Positions 17,742 to 25,856 of a stretch of DNA of 64,000 bases are shown piece after piece. Position 1 is the first letter of the stretch. Every line of letters begins with the position of its first letter. The stretch spans positions 558,001 through 622,000 of the forward strand of contig NZ_JAPDUG010000001.1 of NCBI RefSeq assembly GCF_026015885.1, read 5' to 3'. The notes beneath the pieces were generated by a model, which was not told the DNA's origin, did not search any database, and saw nothing but the letters and a program-made list of their open reading frames with translations. Both the position numbers and the translations under genes were made by a program. The DNA comes from Halocynthiibacter sp. SDUM655004 (GTDB lineage Bacteria > Pseudomonadota > Alphaproteobacteria > Rhodobacterales > Rhodobacteraceae).

Positions 17742-18752
17742 TTAGGAAATCCGCTTCATATAGGGCGGAATGAGCCCTTCAGGTGGTGTTGGTTCTTCTT
17801 CGAAATACTCCAGCGTGGCACGCTCCGCCTGTACAAGGTGCGCGCGCATCATGTCCGCGGCCTCATCAAGCCGCCCTTCGCTCAGAGGAAGCAAGACGCG
17901 GTAGTGATCGCTGATCAGGCGGTTCATCTCGTTGCGACGCAGGTAACGATCGGTGACGCTGTGCGGAGCAAGCAAGAGGAGCTGGCTTCGATAGAGCGTC
18001 TCGCTCATGTGGCGGTTGGGGCAGCCCAAGACCAGCTTGCCGTGCAGGTCGTCTTCAAGCGTCGTAATGTCTTCTTTCTTTGGGCGTACGCCGCTTTGCA
18101 GAAGGCGGTCAACAAACTCGAACGCTGGGCCAACCACATCGGGCCCAAGCTCTTTTGCCGCTTCAACGAGCGCAACAGGCTCAAGCAGGCGGCGGATCTG
18201 GTAATAATCGCTAACGTCTTTGGACGTGAGAGCAGGGGCGCGCCAACGGCCGTTTGCGCCTTGCTCGATCAAGCCGACCCGTTCCAGGCGGCTTAGCATT
18301 TCATGGGATGTTGTGCGTGAGAAACCATAGTGCTCGGCAAGAGCGGTGCTGCCGATCGAAAACGTGCCATAACGCACACAGCCGGCAACAGTGATTTCAA
18401 CAGTTGGATAGAGTGTGTCGCGCCACGAACGGTTGACCAGCACCTCTCCCTTGTCGACAGGGCTTTTGAGGTCTGTCTGGTCCATTTCCATTCGGATGGG
18501 TTTGTCGCGGCCTTTTCCGACCATAAACCCACGGCCGTCAAAACGGCTGATTAGACCAGCCTTTTCCATGCGTTCCAGCGCATCGGCAGCGGGCGCGCGG
18601 CTTACGCCGAAAAAGCGCCCGATGCTACTTTGTGTGAGGACAAGCCCCTTGGGTAATGTGCCATCTTTGATCGCTTCGCAAAGGGTGTCGAATACCATTT
18701 GGTTGCGCCGCGTGGGTGCATAGGTTTCGGCCTTATCGGAACGATCTGACAT
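17742..18752 (-). CDS. GntR-family regulator with two winged-helix domains and FCD-like domain
   Basis: 336 residues, about 100 longer than a usual FCD-type GntR protein. Two DNA-binding-like domains are visible: residues about 19-77 ('QMVFDTLCEAIKDGTLPKG', 'SRAPAADALERMEKAGLI') and about 111-171 ('TVEITVAGCVRYGTFSIGS', 'SRTTSHEMLSRLERVGLIE'). An all-helical FCD-like effector domain follows from about 178 ('YYQIRRLLEPVALVEAAKEL'). The start at 18752 has AAGGG 8 bases upstream and lies 4 bases after the fucosidase stop, so the two genes are coupled; a start at 18785 would overlap it. Probably binds the three TATTGCATGCAATA-like palindromes of the island, sensing a fucose-derived acid. Confidence 0.85.
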   Translation of the reverse strand: MSDRSDKAETYAPTRRNQMVFDTLCEAIKDGTLPKGLVLTQSSIGRFFGVSRAPAADALERMEKAGLISRFDGRGFMVGKGRDKPIRMEMDQTDLKSPVDKGEVLVNRSWRDTLYPTVEITVAGCVRYGTFSIGSTALAEHYGFSRTTSHEMLSRLERVGLIEQGANGRWRAPALTSKDVSDYYQIRRLLEPVALVEAAKELGPDVVGPAFEFVDRLLQSGVRPKKEDITTLEDDLHGKLVLGCPNRHMSETLYRSQLLLLAPHSVTDRYLRRNEMNRLISDHYRVLLPLSEGRLDEAADMMRAHLVQAERATLEYFEEEPTPPEGLIPPYMKRIS

Positions 18753-18756
18753 AAAA

Positions 18757-20034
18757 TTAACCCTTAAATACTGGGAGCTTATCAAACTCCAGCTTGACGA
18801 TATTGTCCAGCCCGTCTTGATATTTTAACGGCAAAACAAGGTGGAGATATTCACCTTCAACCGACCAGTTTACGGTGCCGGGTGTTACCATCTCAACAGA
18901 CTTGACGTTACAGCCGCCGAGATGAAGCTCCAGAAGGTCGCCTTTTTCCGGCCAACGCTTCACGTGAAGGTAAACGGTTGTCCCCGTGTGGGTCGAGCCG
19001 CCCCATGTCCAGCGTGGGTATGGGCCGCCGCGTGTGCCATAGATTGTGTGACCGTATTTCTTCATCCAGTCGCCAACGGTGTTGAGCACGCGTTCTTGTT
19101 CGGGGGGAACAATGCCGTGCCGATCTGGGCCGATGTTCAGAACAAAGTTGCCGCCGCCTGTGGCGCAATCAACGATGTTGTTGATGCATGTTTCGGGTGT
19201 TTTGACGACTTCATTGAAGGAATAGGCCCACTGGTCACCAAGCGTGATTGTGGCTTCCCATGCCTCATCAGGGTTGTAGTCCCCAACGCGCTGCTCTGGT
19301 GTATAGAAATCGCAGGGCATTGCGCAACGGTCATTGATAACCATGTCTGGCTGCCATTTGCGCATCTTTTTGATGAGGTTTTCAGCGTCCCAGAGGGTTG
19401 GGTCGTGCGGCTTGTAAAACGGCTCTGGCGCTGCGCGACCTGTTACGTTGCCTTCTCCACCAAGGCCATCAAACCACCATGCCGCGATCTTCCCGTATTT
19501 GGTGCAAAGCTCTTCGACCTGCGCGTGCAGATAGTCGATGTAGTTTTGGTGATTTTCGGTCCGGTAATCGGGGTGGTGCCAGTCAGGCTGTGAATAATAA
19601 ACAGCAAAAGCCATACCCGCTTCGTGGCAGGCATCCGCGAGTTCTTTGGTCAGGTCACGACCAGCGGGGCATTCAGGCGCAGTCACCTTGTAGGAGTTGT
19701 GCGCGGTATCGAAGTTCGAAAAGCCGTCGTGGTGTTTGGTGGTGAGGTAAATGTACTTGAAACCCCAGTCCTGCGCTTTGGCCACGAGAGCGGGCGCGTC
19801 GAAATCGCGAGCGTCGAAATACTTATAGAGCGAATCATATAGCTCGGCGGGAATCATCACGCGTGGAGATACATCGCGACCACGGGTTTTCAGGTAAATT
19901 TCGGGCTTATCGCCTTCACGCGACCAGCTGATTTCGTGTCCTGCAACGCTTGACGGGTTCCAATGAAGGAAGAGGCCGTAGCGCATGTCCATAAATTGAT
20001 CGACTTGGGGGGTGGCCCCGAAAGTATTGGGCAT
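18757..20034 (-). CDS. GH29 alpha-L-fucosidase, cytoplasmic
   Basis: 425 residues. GH29 signatures: 'MRYGLFLHWNPSS' near the N-terminus, 'LTTKHHDGF' (97-105), 'YYSQPDWHHPDY' and 'AAWWFDG' (184-190), where Asp189 is the expected nucleophile. The protein starts MPNTFGATPQ and has no signal peptide, so it should act in the cytoplasm on imported fucosides. Start at 20034 has AGGAT upstream; an extended frame to 20238 would read through the divergent promoter. Promoter carries the operator at 20086-20099. Releases L-fucose for the oxidative pathway encoded at 9412-12379. Confidence 0.93.
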   Translation of the reverse strand: MPNTFGATPQVDQFMDMRYGLFLHWNPSSVAGHEISWSREGDKPEIYLKTRGRDVSPRVMIPAELYDSLYKYFDARDFDAPALVAKAQDWGFKYIYLTTKHHDGFSNFDTAHNSYKVTAPECPAGRDLTKELADACHEAGMAFAVYYSQPDWHHPDYRTENHQNYIDYLHAQVEELCTKYGKIAAWWFDGLGGEGNVTGRAAPEPFYKPHDPTLWDAENLIKKMRKWQPDMVINDRCAMPCDFYTPEQRVGDYNPDEAWEATITLGDQWAYSFNEVVKTPETCINNIVDCATGGGNFVLNIGPDRHGIVPPEQERVLNTVGDWMKKYGHTIYGTRGGPYPRWTWGGSTHTGTTVYLHVKRWPEKGDLLELHLGGCNVKSVEMVTPGTVNWSVEGEYLHLVLPLKYQDGLDNIVKLEFDKLPVFKG

Positions 20035-20085
20035 TTTTTTGATCCTGTAGTGTTGTCTGGCAAAAACAGGATAGACTAATATGCA

Positions 20086-20099
20086 TATTGCATGCAATA
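20086..20099. promoter_or_regulatory. Fucoside-regulon operator, site 2 (perfect palindrome)
   Basis: TATTGCATGCAATA is a perfect 14-bp palindrome midway between the divergent fucosidase (20034) and dehydratase (20168) starts, so one site can control both. Near-identical copies occur at 13336 and 23435. Confidence 0.75.
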
Positions 20100-20167
20100 A
20101 GCATAAATGAGCTGATGCCAGAAAATTTGGATCAGCAGCTTTGAATTTAGATGCCTGGAAACGAACT

Positions 20168-21268
20168 ATGCCCAAAATCGAACGTGTCGAGATAACGATG
20201 GTGAATCTTGCGCCCAAAACGCTGCGCGAAGATGCCATTCAAACCTTTACTTGTCAGGAAACTCCGCTGGTTACGATCACCGACAGCGACGGTGTCTGCG
20301 GAACCGGATACTGCTATACCATCGGCACCGGGGGCCCCTCGGTTGTGGCGCTTCTTGAGAAGAGTTTCGCGCCTGCGCTCATTGGCAAAGACCCTGAGCG
20401 AATCGGCGGAATTTGGCACGAACTTCTACTTCAAACGCACGCGACGTCGGTCGGGGCGATCACATCGCTCGCGCTGGCTGCAGTAGACACGGCGCTTTGG
20501 GATATGGCGTGTAAACGCGCGAAGTTGCCACTGTGGAAAGCTGTTGGTGGCGCGCGCGAAAGCATCCCTGTTTACTCGACAGAGGGCGGTTGGCTTCAGA
20601 TCGAAACACCTGCTTTGGTCGAGGATGCGCTGGCGAAACAAGCCGCGGGATTCGGCGGGGCAAAATACAAAGTCGGCCACCCGCATGTGGCAACAGATGC
20701 CAAGCGTCTGGCTGCTGTGCGTGAGGCCGTAGGTGATAATTTCGACATCATGACCGACGCGAACCAGTCCTTCTCGCTCTCGGAATCCATTCGCCGTGCG
20801 AAAATGCTCGAAGAGCAGGGCATCGCTTGGTTCGAGGAACCCCTCAAGGCCGATAACGTAACGGCTCACGCCGAACTTGCGCGTTCGACATCGGTTCCGA
20901 TTGCTGTTGGTGAGAGCATCTATTCCCTTAGCCAATTCAAGGAATATCTGGTGCATGGCGCGGCCAGCATCATTCAGGTTGATGTTGCGCGGATTGGCGG
21001 GATCACACCGTGGCTCAAGGTTGCTGCATTGGCGGAAGCACATGGCGTTGTAGTATGTCCGCACTTCCTCATGGAGCTGCATTTGCCGCTCGTATGTGGG
21101 ATCAACAATGCACAGTGGCTGGAGTATATTCCGCAGCTTGATCTGATTACAGAGCACGGCATTACAATGAAAGATGGGCGCGCTTATCCATCAGATGAAG
21201 CCGGGCTTGGCATCGCTTGGGACTGGGACGCCATTCAGAAGAATGCTTCCTACGGCGCAGAAATCTAA
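20168..21268 (+). CDS. Enolase-superfamily (MR subgroup) sugar-acid dehydratase
   Basis: 366 residues. Capping domain about 1-125, then the barrel with the KxK motif (K166, K168), metal ligands Asp197, Glu223 and Glu249, and a late His (about 299) in 'CPHF' preceded by 'IIQVDVARIGG', the pattern of mandelate racemase-type acid-sugar dehydratases. It probably converts L-fuconate (or a closely related aldonate) to the 2-keto-3-deoxy acid. Classical L-fuconate dehydratases are longer (about 440 residues), so this may be a different subgroup. Start at 20168 has GGAA upstream. Divergent from the fucosidase and sharing its operator. Confidence 0.86.
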   Translation: MPKIERVEITMVNLAPKTLREDAIQTFTCQETPLVTITDSDGVCGTGYCYTIGTGGPSVVALLEKSFAPALIGKDPERIGGIWHELLLQTHATSVGAITSLALAAVDTALWDMACKRAKLPLWKAVGGARESIPVYSTEGGWLQIETPALVEDALAKQAAGFGGAKYKVGHPHVATDAKRLAAVREAVGDNFDIMTDANQSFSLSESIRRAKMLEEQGIAWFEEPLKADNVTAHAELARSTSVPIAVGESIYSLSQFKEYLVHGAASIIQVDVARIGGITPWLKVAALAEAHGVVVCPHFLMELHLPLVCGINNAQWLEYIPQLDLITEHGITMKDGRAYPSDEAGLGIAWDWDAIQKNASYGAEI

Positions 21269-21294
21269 GTTACTGAAAAGAATTTACTAAAATG

Positions 21295-21325
21295 AAGGGG
21301 CAGCATCCGTGCTACCCCTTTTTTT
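21295..21325 (+). terminator. Terminator of the dehydratase gene
   Basis: Hairpin AAGGGG-c-AGCA / TGCT-a-CCCCTT with one internal mismatch, followed by a run of T, 27 bases after the stop at 21268. Confidence 0.82.
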
Positions 21326-21346
21326 GTTTGGTATCGCAACACAAAA

Positions 21347-21380
21347 AAACACCCGCTGGAGTGGAGGCCAGCGGGTGTTT
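21347..21380. terminator. Bidirectional terminator
   Basis: Perfect 13-bp inverted repeat AAACACCCGCTGG / CCAGCGGGTGTTT between convergent genes. Extra A residues precede it, so it serves the minus-strand gene ending at 21402. Confidence 0.85.
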
Positions 21381-21401
21381 GATTTGACCGTATTGCCGTT
21401 G

Positions 21402-23393
21402 TTAGGCTCGGGTCAACTCGATCATGGCATGTCCTTTTAGGACAGGCACAGTGAATTTCACACGACCGTCTTTGGCCTCGAACGGAAGCTCGCGACCCTC
21501 CGGTACGATTTTAACAGCGGAGATATCGTCTGCTTCGACGTCGACTTCGATGTCATGCAGCGGGATGATGTCCTGAATGGGTTGGATCGCATCGCCGCGC
21601 AAGTTGCCGCGCTGGACCGGTGTCGCGAACAGCATATGCAGTATATCGCGCCCCTCTTGCGCGCGCAGTGTCGCACGCCCCGCAGTTGGGAGAGATGTCT
21701 GGATCATCTGTGGTTGGCCAAGCGCCTGACGCACGACGTTGCCGATAATCTGCAAGAGCGCAACGGCACCCGTTTGGTGATAGATCGAGAATACGGGGTG
21801 CGCCAAACGCGTTACCGCCCCATCGCTCGCACCAAATACAAACCCGCTTGGCTCCGGCCGTGCTGGTGTGTGTAGGTGGCCGCTAAAGTATTGTTTCTCG
21901 CGGTTAAAGTACGGGTTGAACAGCATTCCGAGGCTTTTCGCATCGTCCGCGGCCAAAAGCTGCGGCGCTTGATACATAAACATCGGATCATTCACGAACT
22001 CCGCGCGCAGGCTTTCGATTGGAAGCGCATAATCGCCGCCCGTGAATTTGGAAACACCGTGATGCGTTGCGCCAGCGGGGTATAGCATGCCGTCGTCCGA
22101 AATGCCGCTTGCGCCGGTCAACAATAGACGTCCACCGTTTGCGATAAAGGCATCAAGTCGCGTTTTCAGATCTTCTGAAACAGGGATCGCATCGGGCAGG
22201 ATGATCAGGCGATAAGGTGAGAAATCAGCATCGTCATCCAACAGATCGAACGTAAAGCGGTTTTCCAGAAGCGCGCGCACAGTTCCATCATCCACATTGC
22301 TGTGGTGGCTTGGCACGTCAGAGAACAGCGGGTGGCCAACAGCCTCGTGCGAGATTACGCCGATTTCTGCTTTGTTGGTGCTGCCGATCGCCCAAGGCTC
22401 ACAAGCCTCTACATGGTCATAGGCTTCGCCGATGATTTTATAGGTTGAATGGTCGACGCTGCCAGACGGGTTCAGGTGATCGCCGATGCAAATCCGCGCG
22501 CCCTGCGCAAGCATTGCGCCGCATTCATACACAAGCGCTTCAGGCTTTTTATATCCGCCCATTTCGCCCCACATATGGTGGAATTTGCCTGTCATTCCGA
22601 GGAATGGCATGCCCAAAGGCTCGACATAACGCGCGGAAACGGGGAAGTGCTCATAGCCCCATTGTCCTGTAGGCAGGCTCTCGATTTCGATGTGGCTAAA
22701 GTATTTGCGCAGAACCTCAGAGCGCCCGCGGCGGATGTGACCAAGGTTAAAGAACAGCGGCACATCGCCTTTGTCTGCAATGGCTTTCACGCGCTCAAAG
22801 AACCGCATCGATGTCAGTTCGGCGAATTGGTCGCGATGTTCGGCGTCAGTCCAGTCTAGACCTTCGGCCTCCATCCCTTGCTGCGCCCAAACCGAAACCG
22901 ATGGCTTCTGGAAGCAGATATCGATCCACAATCCATCCATCTGTGGGTAGTGAGTGACGGCTTCGTCGATTTGGGCGCAGAGGTAGTCAGTGTAGGGCGA
23001 GGACAGGTCCAGATACTTCCAAACACCTTCGTGTTTATTGTCACCTGGGAACTGAAGCGGGCGGCTGAAATCCGGTGCGACGACGCGCCATTCAGGGTGG
23101 CGTTGCGCAGCGAGTTCGTCCCAGATTGCAGAAAGGTAAACCGGTGTCTTGATCCCGACGCCTTGCAACGCTTCGATTTGCGCGCCCATCAGATCGCTGT
23201 CCAAATGGGGGTGCATCTCGCCGACTTTGGTCGGGTGATAGGAGTATCCGTGGTGGCATTTGGAGAAAACATTTACCGAATCCACCTTCGCATCACTGAA
23301 CGCCTTGGCGAAGTCGGCAGGATCAAACTGCGAACCGATATCTGTAATTTGAGGGGCGGTGTGAAAGTCGAGGTGTATTTGGCGAAAGCGCAT
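21402..23393 (-). CDS. Probable GH151-type alpha-L-fucosidase (GHL6-like barrel plus trimerisation-type domain)
   Basis: 663 residues without a signal peptide. The N-terminal barrel starts MRFRQIHLDFHTAPQI and runs to about 360. It contains 'DGLWIDICF', whose acidic residue is a candidate nucleophile. A beta-galactosidase-trimerisation-like domain follows ('LIILPDAIPVSEDLKTRLDAFIANGGRLL'), then a small C-terminal beta domain. This architecture matches, from family knowledge, the GHL6/GH151 group that includes alpha-L-fucosidases. Start at 23393 has AGGA upstream. It is monocistronic, with its own copy of the island's operator at 23435. It probably removes fucose from a linkage different from that used by the GH29 enzyme. 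Family call is moderately certain; substrate is inferred from context. Confidence 0.7.
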   Translation of the reverse strand: MRFRQIHLDFHTAPQITDIGSQFDPADFAKAFSDAKVDSVNVFSKCHHGYSYHPTKVGEMHPHLDSDLMGAQIEALQGVGIKTPVYLSAIWDELAAQRHPEWRVVAPDFSRPLQFPGDNKHEGVWKYLDLSSPYTDYLCAQIDEAVTHYPQMDGLWIDICFQKPSVSVWAQQGMEAEGLDWTDAEHRDQFAELTSMRFFERVKAIADKGDVPLFFNLGHIRRGRSEVLRKYFSHIEIESLPTGQWGYEHFPVSARYVEPLGMPFLGMTGKFHHMWGEMGGYKKPEALVYECGAMLAQGARICIGDHLNPSGSVDHSTYKIIGEAYDHVEACEPWAIGSTNKAEIGVISHEAVGHPLFSDVPSHHSNVDDGTVRALLENRFTFDLLDDDADFSPYRLIILPDAIPVSEDLKTRLDAFIANGGRLLLTGASGISDDGMLYPAGATHHGVSKFTGGDYALPIESLRAEFVNDPMFMYQAPQLLAADDAKSLGMLFNPYFNREKQYFSGHLHTPARPEPSGFVFGASDGAVTRLAHPVFSIYHQTGAVALLQIIGNVVRQALGQPQMIQTSLPTAGRATLRAQEGRDILHMLFATPVQRGNLRGDAIQPIQDIIPLHDIEVDVEADDISAVKIVPEGRELPFEAKDGRVKFTVPVLKGHAMIELTRA

Positions 23394-23434
23394 CTCGTAG
23401 TCCTGATTGAGTGGGTATGCCTTTTGCTTACGAA

Positions 23435-23448
23435 TATTGCATGCACTA
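23435..23448. promoter_or_regulatory. Fucoside-regulon operator, site 3
   Basis: TATTGCATGCACTA, 13 of 14 identical to the palindrome at 20086-20099, followed at once by a second half-site ATGCAATAA. Lies 42 bases upstream of the GH151-like gene start. Confidence 0.68.
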
Positions 23449-23562
23449 TGCAATAAGTTTCTTCACATGATTTTTCGAATGCCCGAATTCCGCAGATGCG
23501 AAGGGGCTAAACAGGTATCGGAGAAATGGCTCTAGGCTATTGGAATGACTTGAAAACGAGCG

Positions 23563-24591
23563 CTAGGCGCGTTGGATGAGCTCGTACGGCAAAAGTATTT
23601 CGCGCGCTGCGCCATTGCCGGTCAGAGTCTGCATTTGCTCCACCGCAGTGCGCGCAAGCTCGACATGTGGAACGCGCACCGTGTTGAGCCACGGGGCAAG
23701 CCATTCGTTCATTGGGTTGTCATCAAACCCGTAAATCCGAAGTTGATCCGGAACGGCAATGCCGCGCTCCAAGCAGCGCCGGTAAACGCCATATGCGATC
23801 TGGTCGTTGCCGCAAAAAATCGCATCGAGATTCTTGTCATCCAAAAGTGGGCCTGCGCAATCATAGCCGCTTTCCATCGACAGGCGCGCTTCTTTTATGG
23901 CATTTGGCGCGATATTCGCGCCCGCATCGCGCGCGGCGTCAAGCATACCACGCAGCCGCCTTGCGCTTGTATCGGAACTTTCTGGCCCGTGAATGATTGC
24001 GATGTTGCGAAGGTCTCTTCGTGCGCCAGACCGCATCTGCGCGCGGGCGGCGGCCTCATCATCAATGCCGACGAACGAAATCTCAGGGCAAGACTGAAGT
24101 CGGCGGTTGATAAACACAACTGGGTCGTTCTTCGTCAGAGTGGTTAAGCCTGGGCTATCTACGGCGCAGAGAAAGAAAACACCGGAAACCTGCCGTGATC
24201 GAATGTCTTCAATGCAGCGGTCTTGCGTCTCGGCATCTTCATTTGACGTATAGACAAGAAGCGCGGACTTTTCGGCAGAGAGAAGGCGCTCCAACTCCCA
24301 TGCAATTGCGGCATAAAAGTTGTTTTGAATGTTTGAATTGATCAGCGCAAAGGTGTTGGTCGATTGCGATCTTAGCGCGCGTCCTGCCTGGTTCGGGCGA
24401 TAGTTGAGGGCTTGTGCCGCCGCCGCAACTTTCTCCTGCGTTGCTTTTGATACGCTGCCTGAGCCGGAGTTGAGTGCACGCGAAACGCTGGCAATCGAAA
24501 CGCCCGCGCGCTTGGCAACATCGCGAATAGAAACCGCACCAGATTCTGACTGGCGTGGATTTCTCGATTTGTCGTCGCGGGATGCTCCCAT
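23563..24591 (-). CDS. LacI-family transcriptional regulator
   Basis: 342 residues. HTH at about 20-41 ('VSIRDVAKRAGVSIASVSRALN') with the hinge helix 'NYRPNQAGRALRS', then a periplasmic-binding-protein-like effector domain. AGGAGG lies 5 bases upstream. It is divergent from the operon at 24906-31595 and its gap holds two LacI-type palindromes, so it almost certainly represses that operon and probably itself. Effector is likely a sugar or sugar acid handled by that operon. Confidence 0.93.
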   Translation of the reverse strand: MGASRDDKSRNPRQSESGAVSIRDVAKRAGVSIASVSRALNSGSGSVSKATQEKVAAAAQALNYRPNQAGRALRSQSTNTFALINSNIQNNFYAAIAWELERLLSAEKSALLVYTSNEDAETQDRCIEDIRSRQVSGVFFLCAVDSPGLTTLTKNDPVVFINRRLQSCPEISFVGIDDEAAARAQMRSGARRDLRNIAIIHGPESSDTSARRLRGMLDAARDAGANIAPNAIKEARLSMESGYDCAGPLLDDKNLDAIFCGNDQIAYGVYRRCLERGIAVPDQLRIYGFDDNPMNEWLAPWLNTVRVPHVELARTAVEQMQTLTGNGAAREILLPYELIQRA

Positions 24592-24699
24592 ACGTCCTCC
24601 TGTTTAGGCAAAAGAAACGGCGCGGCAGAACAAGTCAAGTGATCAAAGTCTGCGCCGAACGATTCGCCCGTATTTGGCTCCCGACATGTAAATCATATT

Positions 24700-24711
24700 G
24701 GAAACGTTTAC
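24700..24711. promoter_or_regulatory. LacI-type operator 1 (GGAAACGTTTAC)
   Basis: Palindromic site with the central CG typical of LacI-family operators. It is the exact reverse complement of the site at 24864-24875, 164 bases away, and lies about 110 bases upstream of the regulator's own start. Confidence 0.75.
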
Positions 24712-24854
24712 AATTGCGAGTTGGTGCGCAAGTGATTGTGGCGCAGCAAGCAGCCTCCAGCTATTCGCCTTATTTTTATGCCAATAATATGATTTTGATT
24801 AATCAATATAGGGGCTATGAGGCGACCATCTCTTCATGCGGTAAAGAAAATCCG

Positions 24855-24886
24855 TTGACAAGTGTAAACGTTTCCTTTGATCATAC
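24855..24886 (+). promoter_or_regulatory. Promoter of the BKACE operon with LacI operator 2
   Basis: TTGACA (24855-24860) is a consensus -35. The operator GTAAACGTTTCC (24864-24875) fills the spacer and a weak -10 (around 24878-24884, TGATCAT) follows. Operator inside the spacer implies direct repression of the gene starting at 24906. Confidence 0.7.
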
Positions 24887-24905
24887 CGTCAACTGAGGAG
24901 GAGCT

Positions 24906-25856
24906 GTGACAGGTGTTGTTGCGATCATAGGAGCGGGAATTGTCGGCCGATCTTGGGCGATATGTTTTGCGCGTGCGGGCATTTCGGTTCGTTTGTTTGA
25001 TGCTGCCTCCGGAGTGGCCGAAGCGGCGATTTCTGAAATTGCGCAGCAACTCGTTGGCCTCGAGGAAAAAGGGCTGCTTGGAAGCAGATCCCAATCTGAA
25101 ATCCTTGAAGCGATTGTTTCCACGGAGGCGTTGGCAGAAGCAGTGGCGCCAGCCGACTATATTCAGGAGAATGGCCCGGAACGCCTTGCGGTCAAACAGG
25201 CGCTTACCCAAGAAATTGATGCTTTAGCGCGCTCCGGTGTGCCGATTGCCAGTTCGACCTCTGCGATTTTACCGTCTGAGATCGCGCGGAATACTGCGGG
25301 CAAGTCGCGCTGTCTTGTTGCGCACCCGCTTAACCCGCCTCATCTGATCCCCGCTGTCGAGATTGTTCCCTCAACGGACACGGATGCTGAAATTGTTCAG
25401 CAAGTTGCAGCCCTCATGCAGTCGATTGGCCAAACGCCAGTCGTGGCGCGGCACGAGGCCGAAGGGTTTATCATGAACCGCCTTCAAGGGGCTTTGCTTG
25501 ATGAGGCCGTCAAGCTGGTTGCTGAAGGGATTGCTGATCCTGCCGATGTTGACCGCGCAATGAGCGCAGGGCTTTCGCGGCGCTGGTCCTTTATGGGGCC
25601 GTTTGAAACCATCGATTTGAATGCGCCCGGTGGCATAGCCGAGTTCTTTGACCGCTACGGAGAGGCTTACCGCGCAATCGGACGCGAACGCCCTGCGCGT
25701 TACGATTGGAACGGGCCCGTGGCTGAGCAGCTTGTAGCATCGCGCCGAAACGAACTCCCCGCCAAAGATTTACAAGACCGCCAGAACTGGCGCGACGACA
25801 GGCTTGCTGAGCTTGCGGCGTTCTGGACGAACAAAGGAACCGAGATTCATGGCTAA
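24906..25856 (+). CDS. 3-hydroxyacyl-CoA-dehydrogenase-like enzyme (L-gulonate/carnitine 3-dehydrogenase type)
   Basis: 316 residues, the length of lambda-crystallin/L-gulonate 3-dehydrogenases and L-carnitine dehydrogenases rather than fatty-acid enzymes. NAD site GAGIVG at 9-14; catalytic Ser in 'ASSTSAI', His in 'VAHPLNPPHLIPAVEIV', Glu in 'HEAEGFIMNRLQGAL' and the following Asn. Start codon is GTG at 24906 with GAGGAGGAG just upstream. Expected to oxidise the C3 hydroxyl of a non-CoA hydroxy acid to a 3-keto acid, which would feed the BKACE enzyme encoded next (8-base overlap). Confidence 0.88.
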   Translation: MTGVVAIIGAGIVGRSWAICFARAGISVRLFDAASGVAEAAISEIAQQLVGLEEKGLLGSRSQSEILEAIVSTEALAEAVAPADYIQENGPERLAVKQALTQEIDALARSGVPIASSTSAILPSEIARNTAGKSRCLVAHPLNPPHLIPAVEIVPSTDTDAEIVQQVAALMQSIGQTPVVARHEAEGFIMNRLQGALLDEAVKLVAEGIADPADVDRAMSAGLSRRWSFMGPFETIDLNAPGGIAEFFDRYGEAYRAIGRERPARYDWNGPVAEQLVASRRNELPAKDLQDRQNWRDDRLAELAAFWTNKGTEIHG

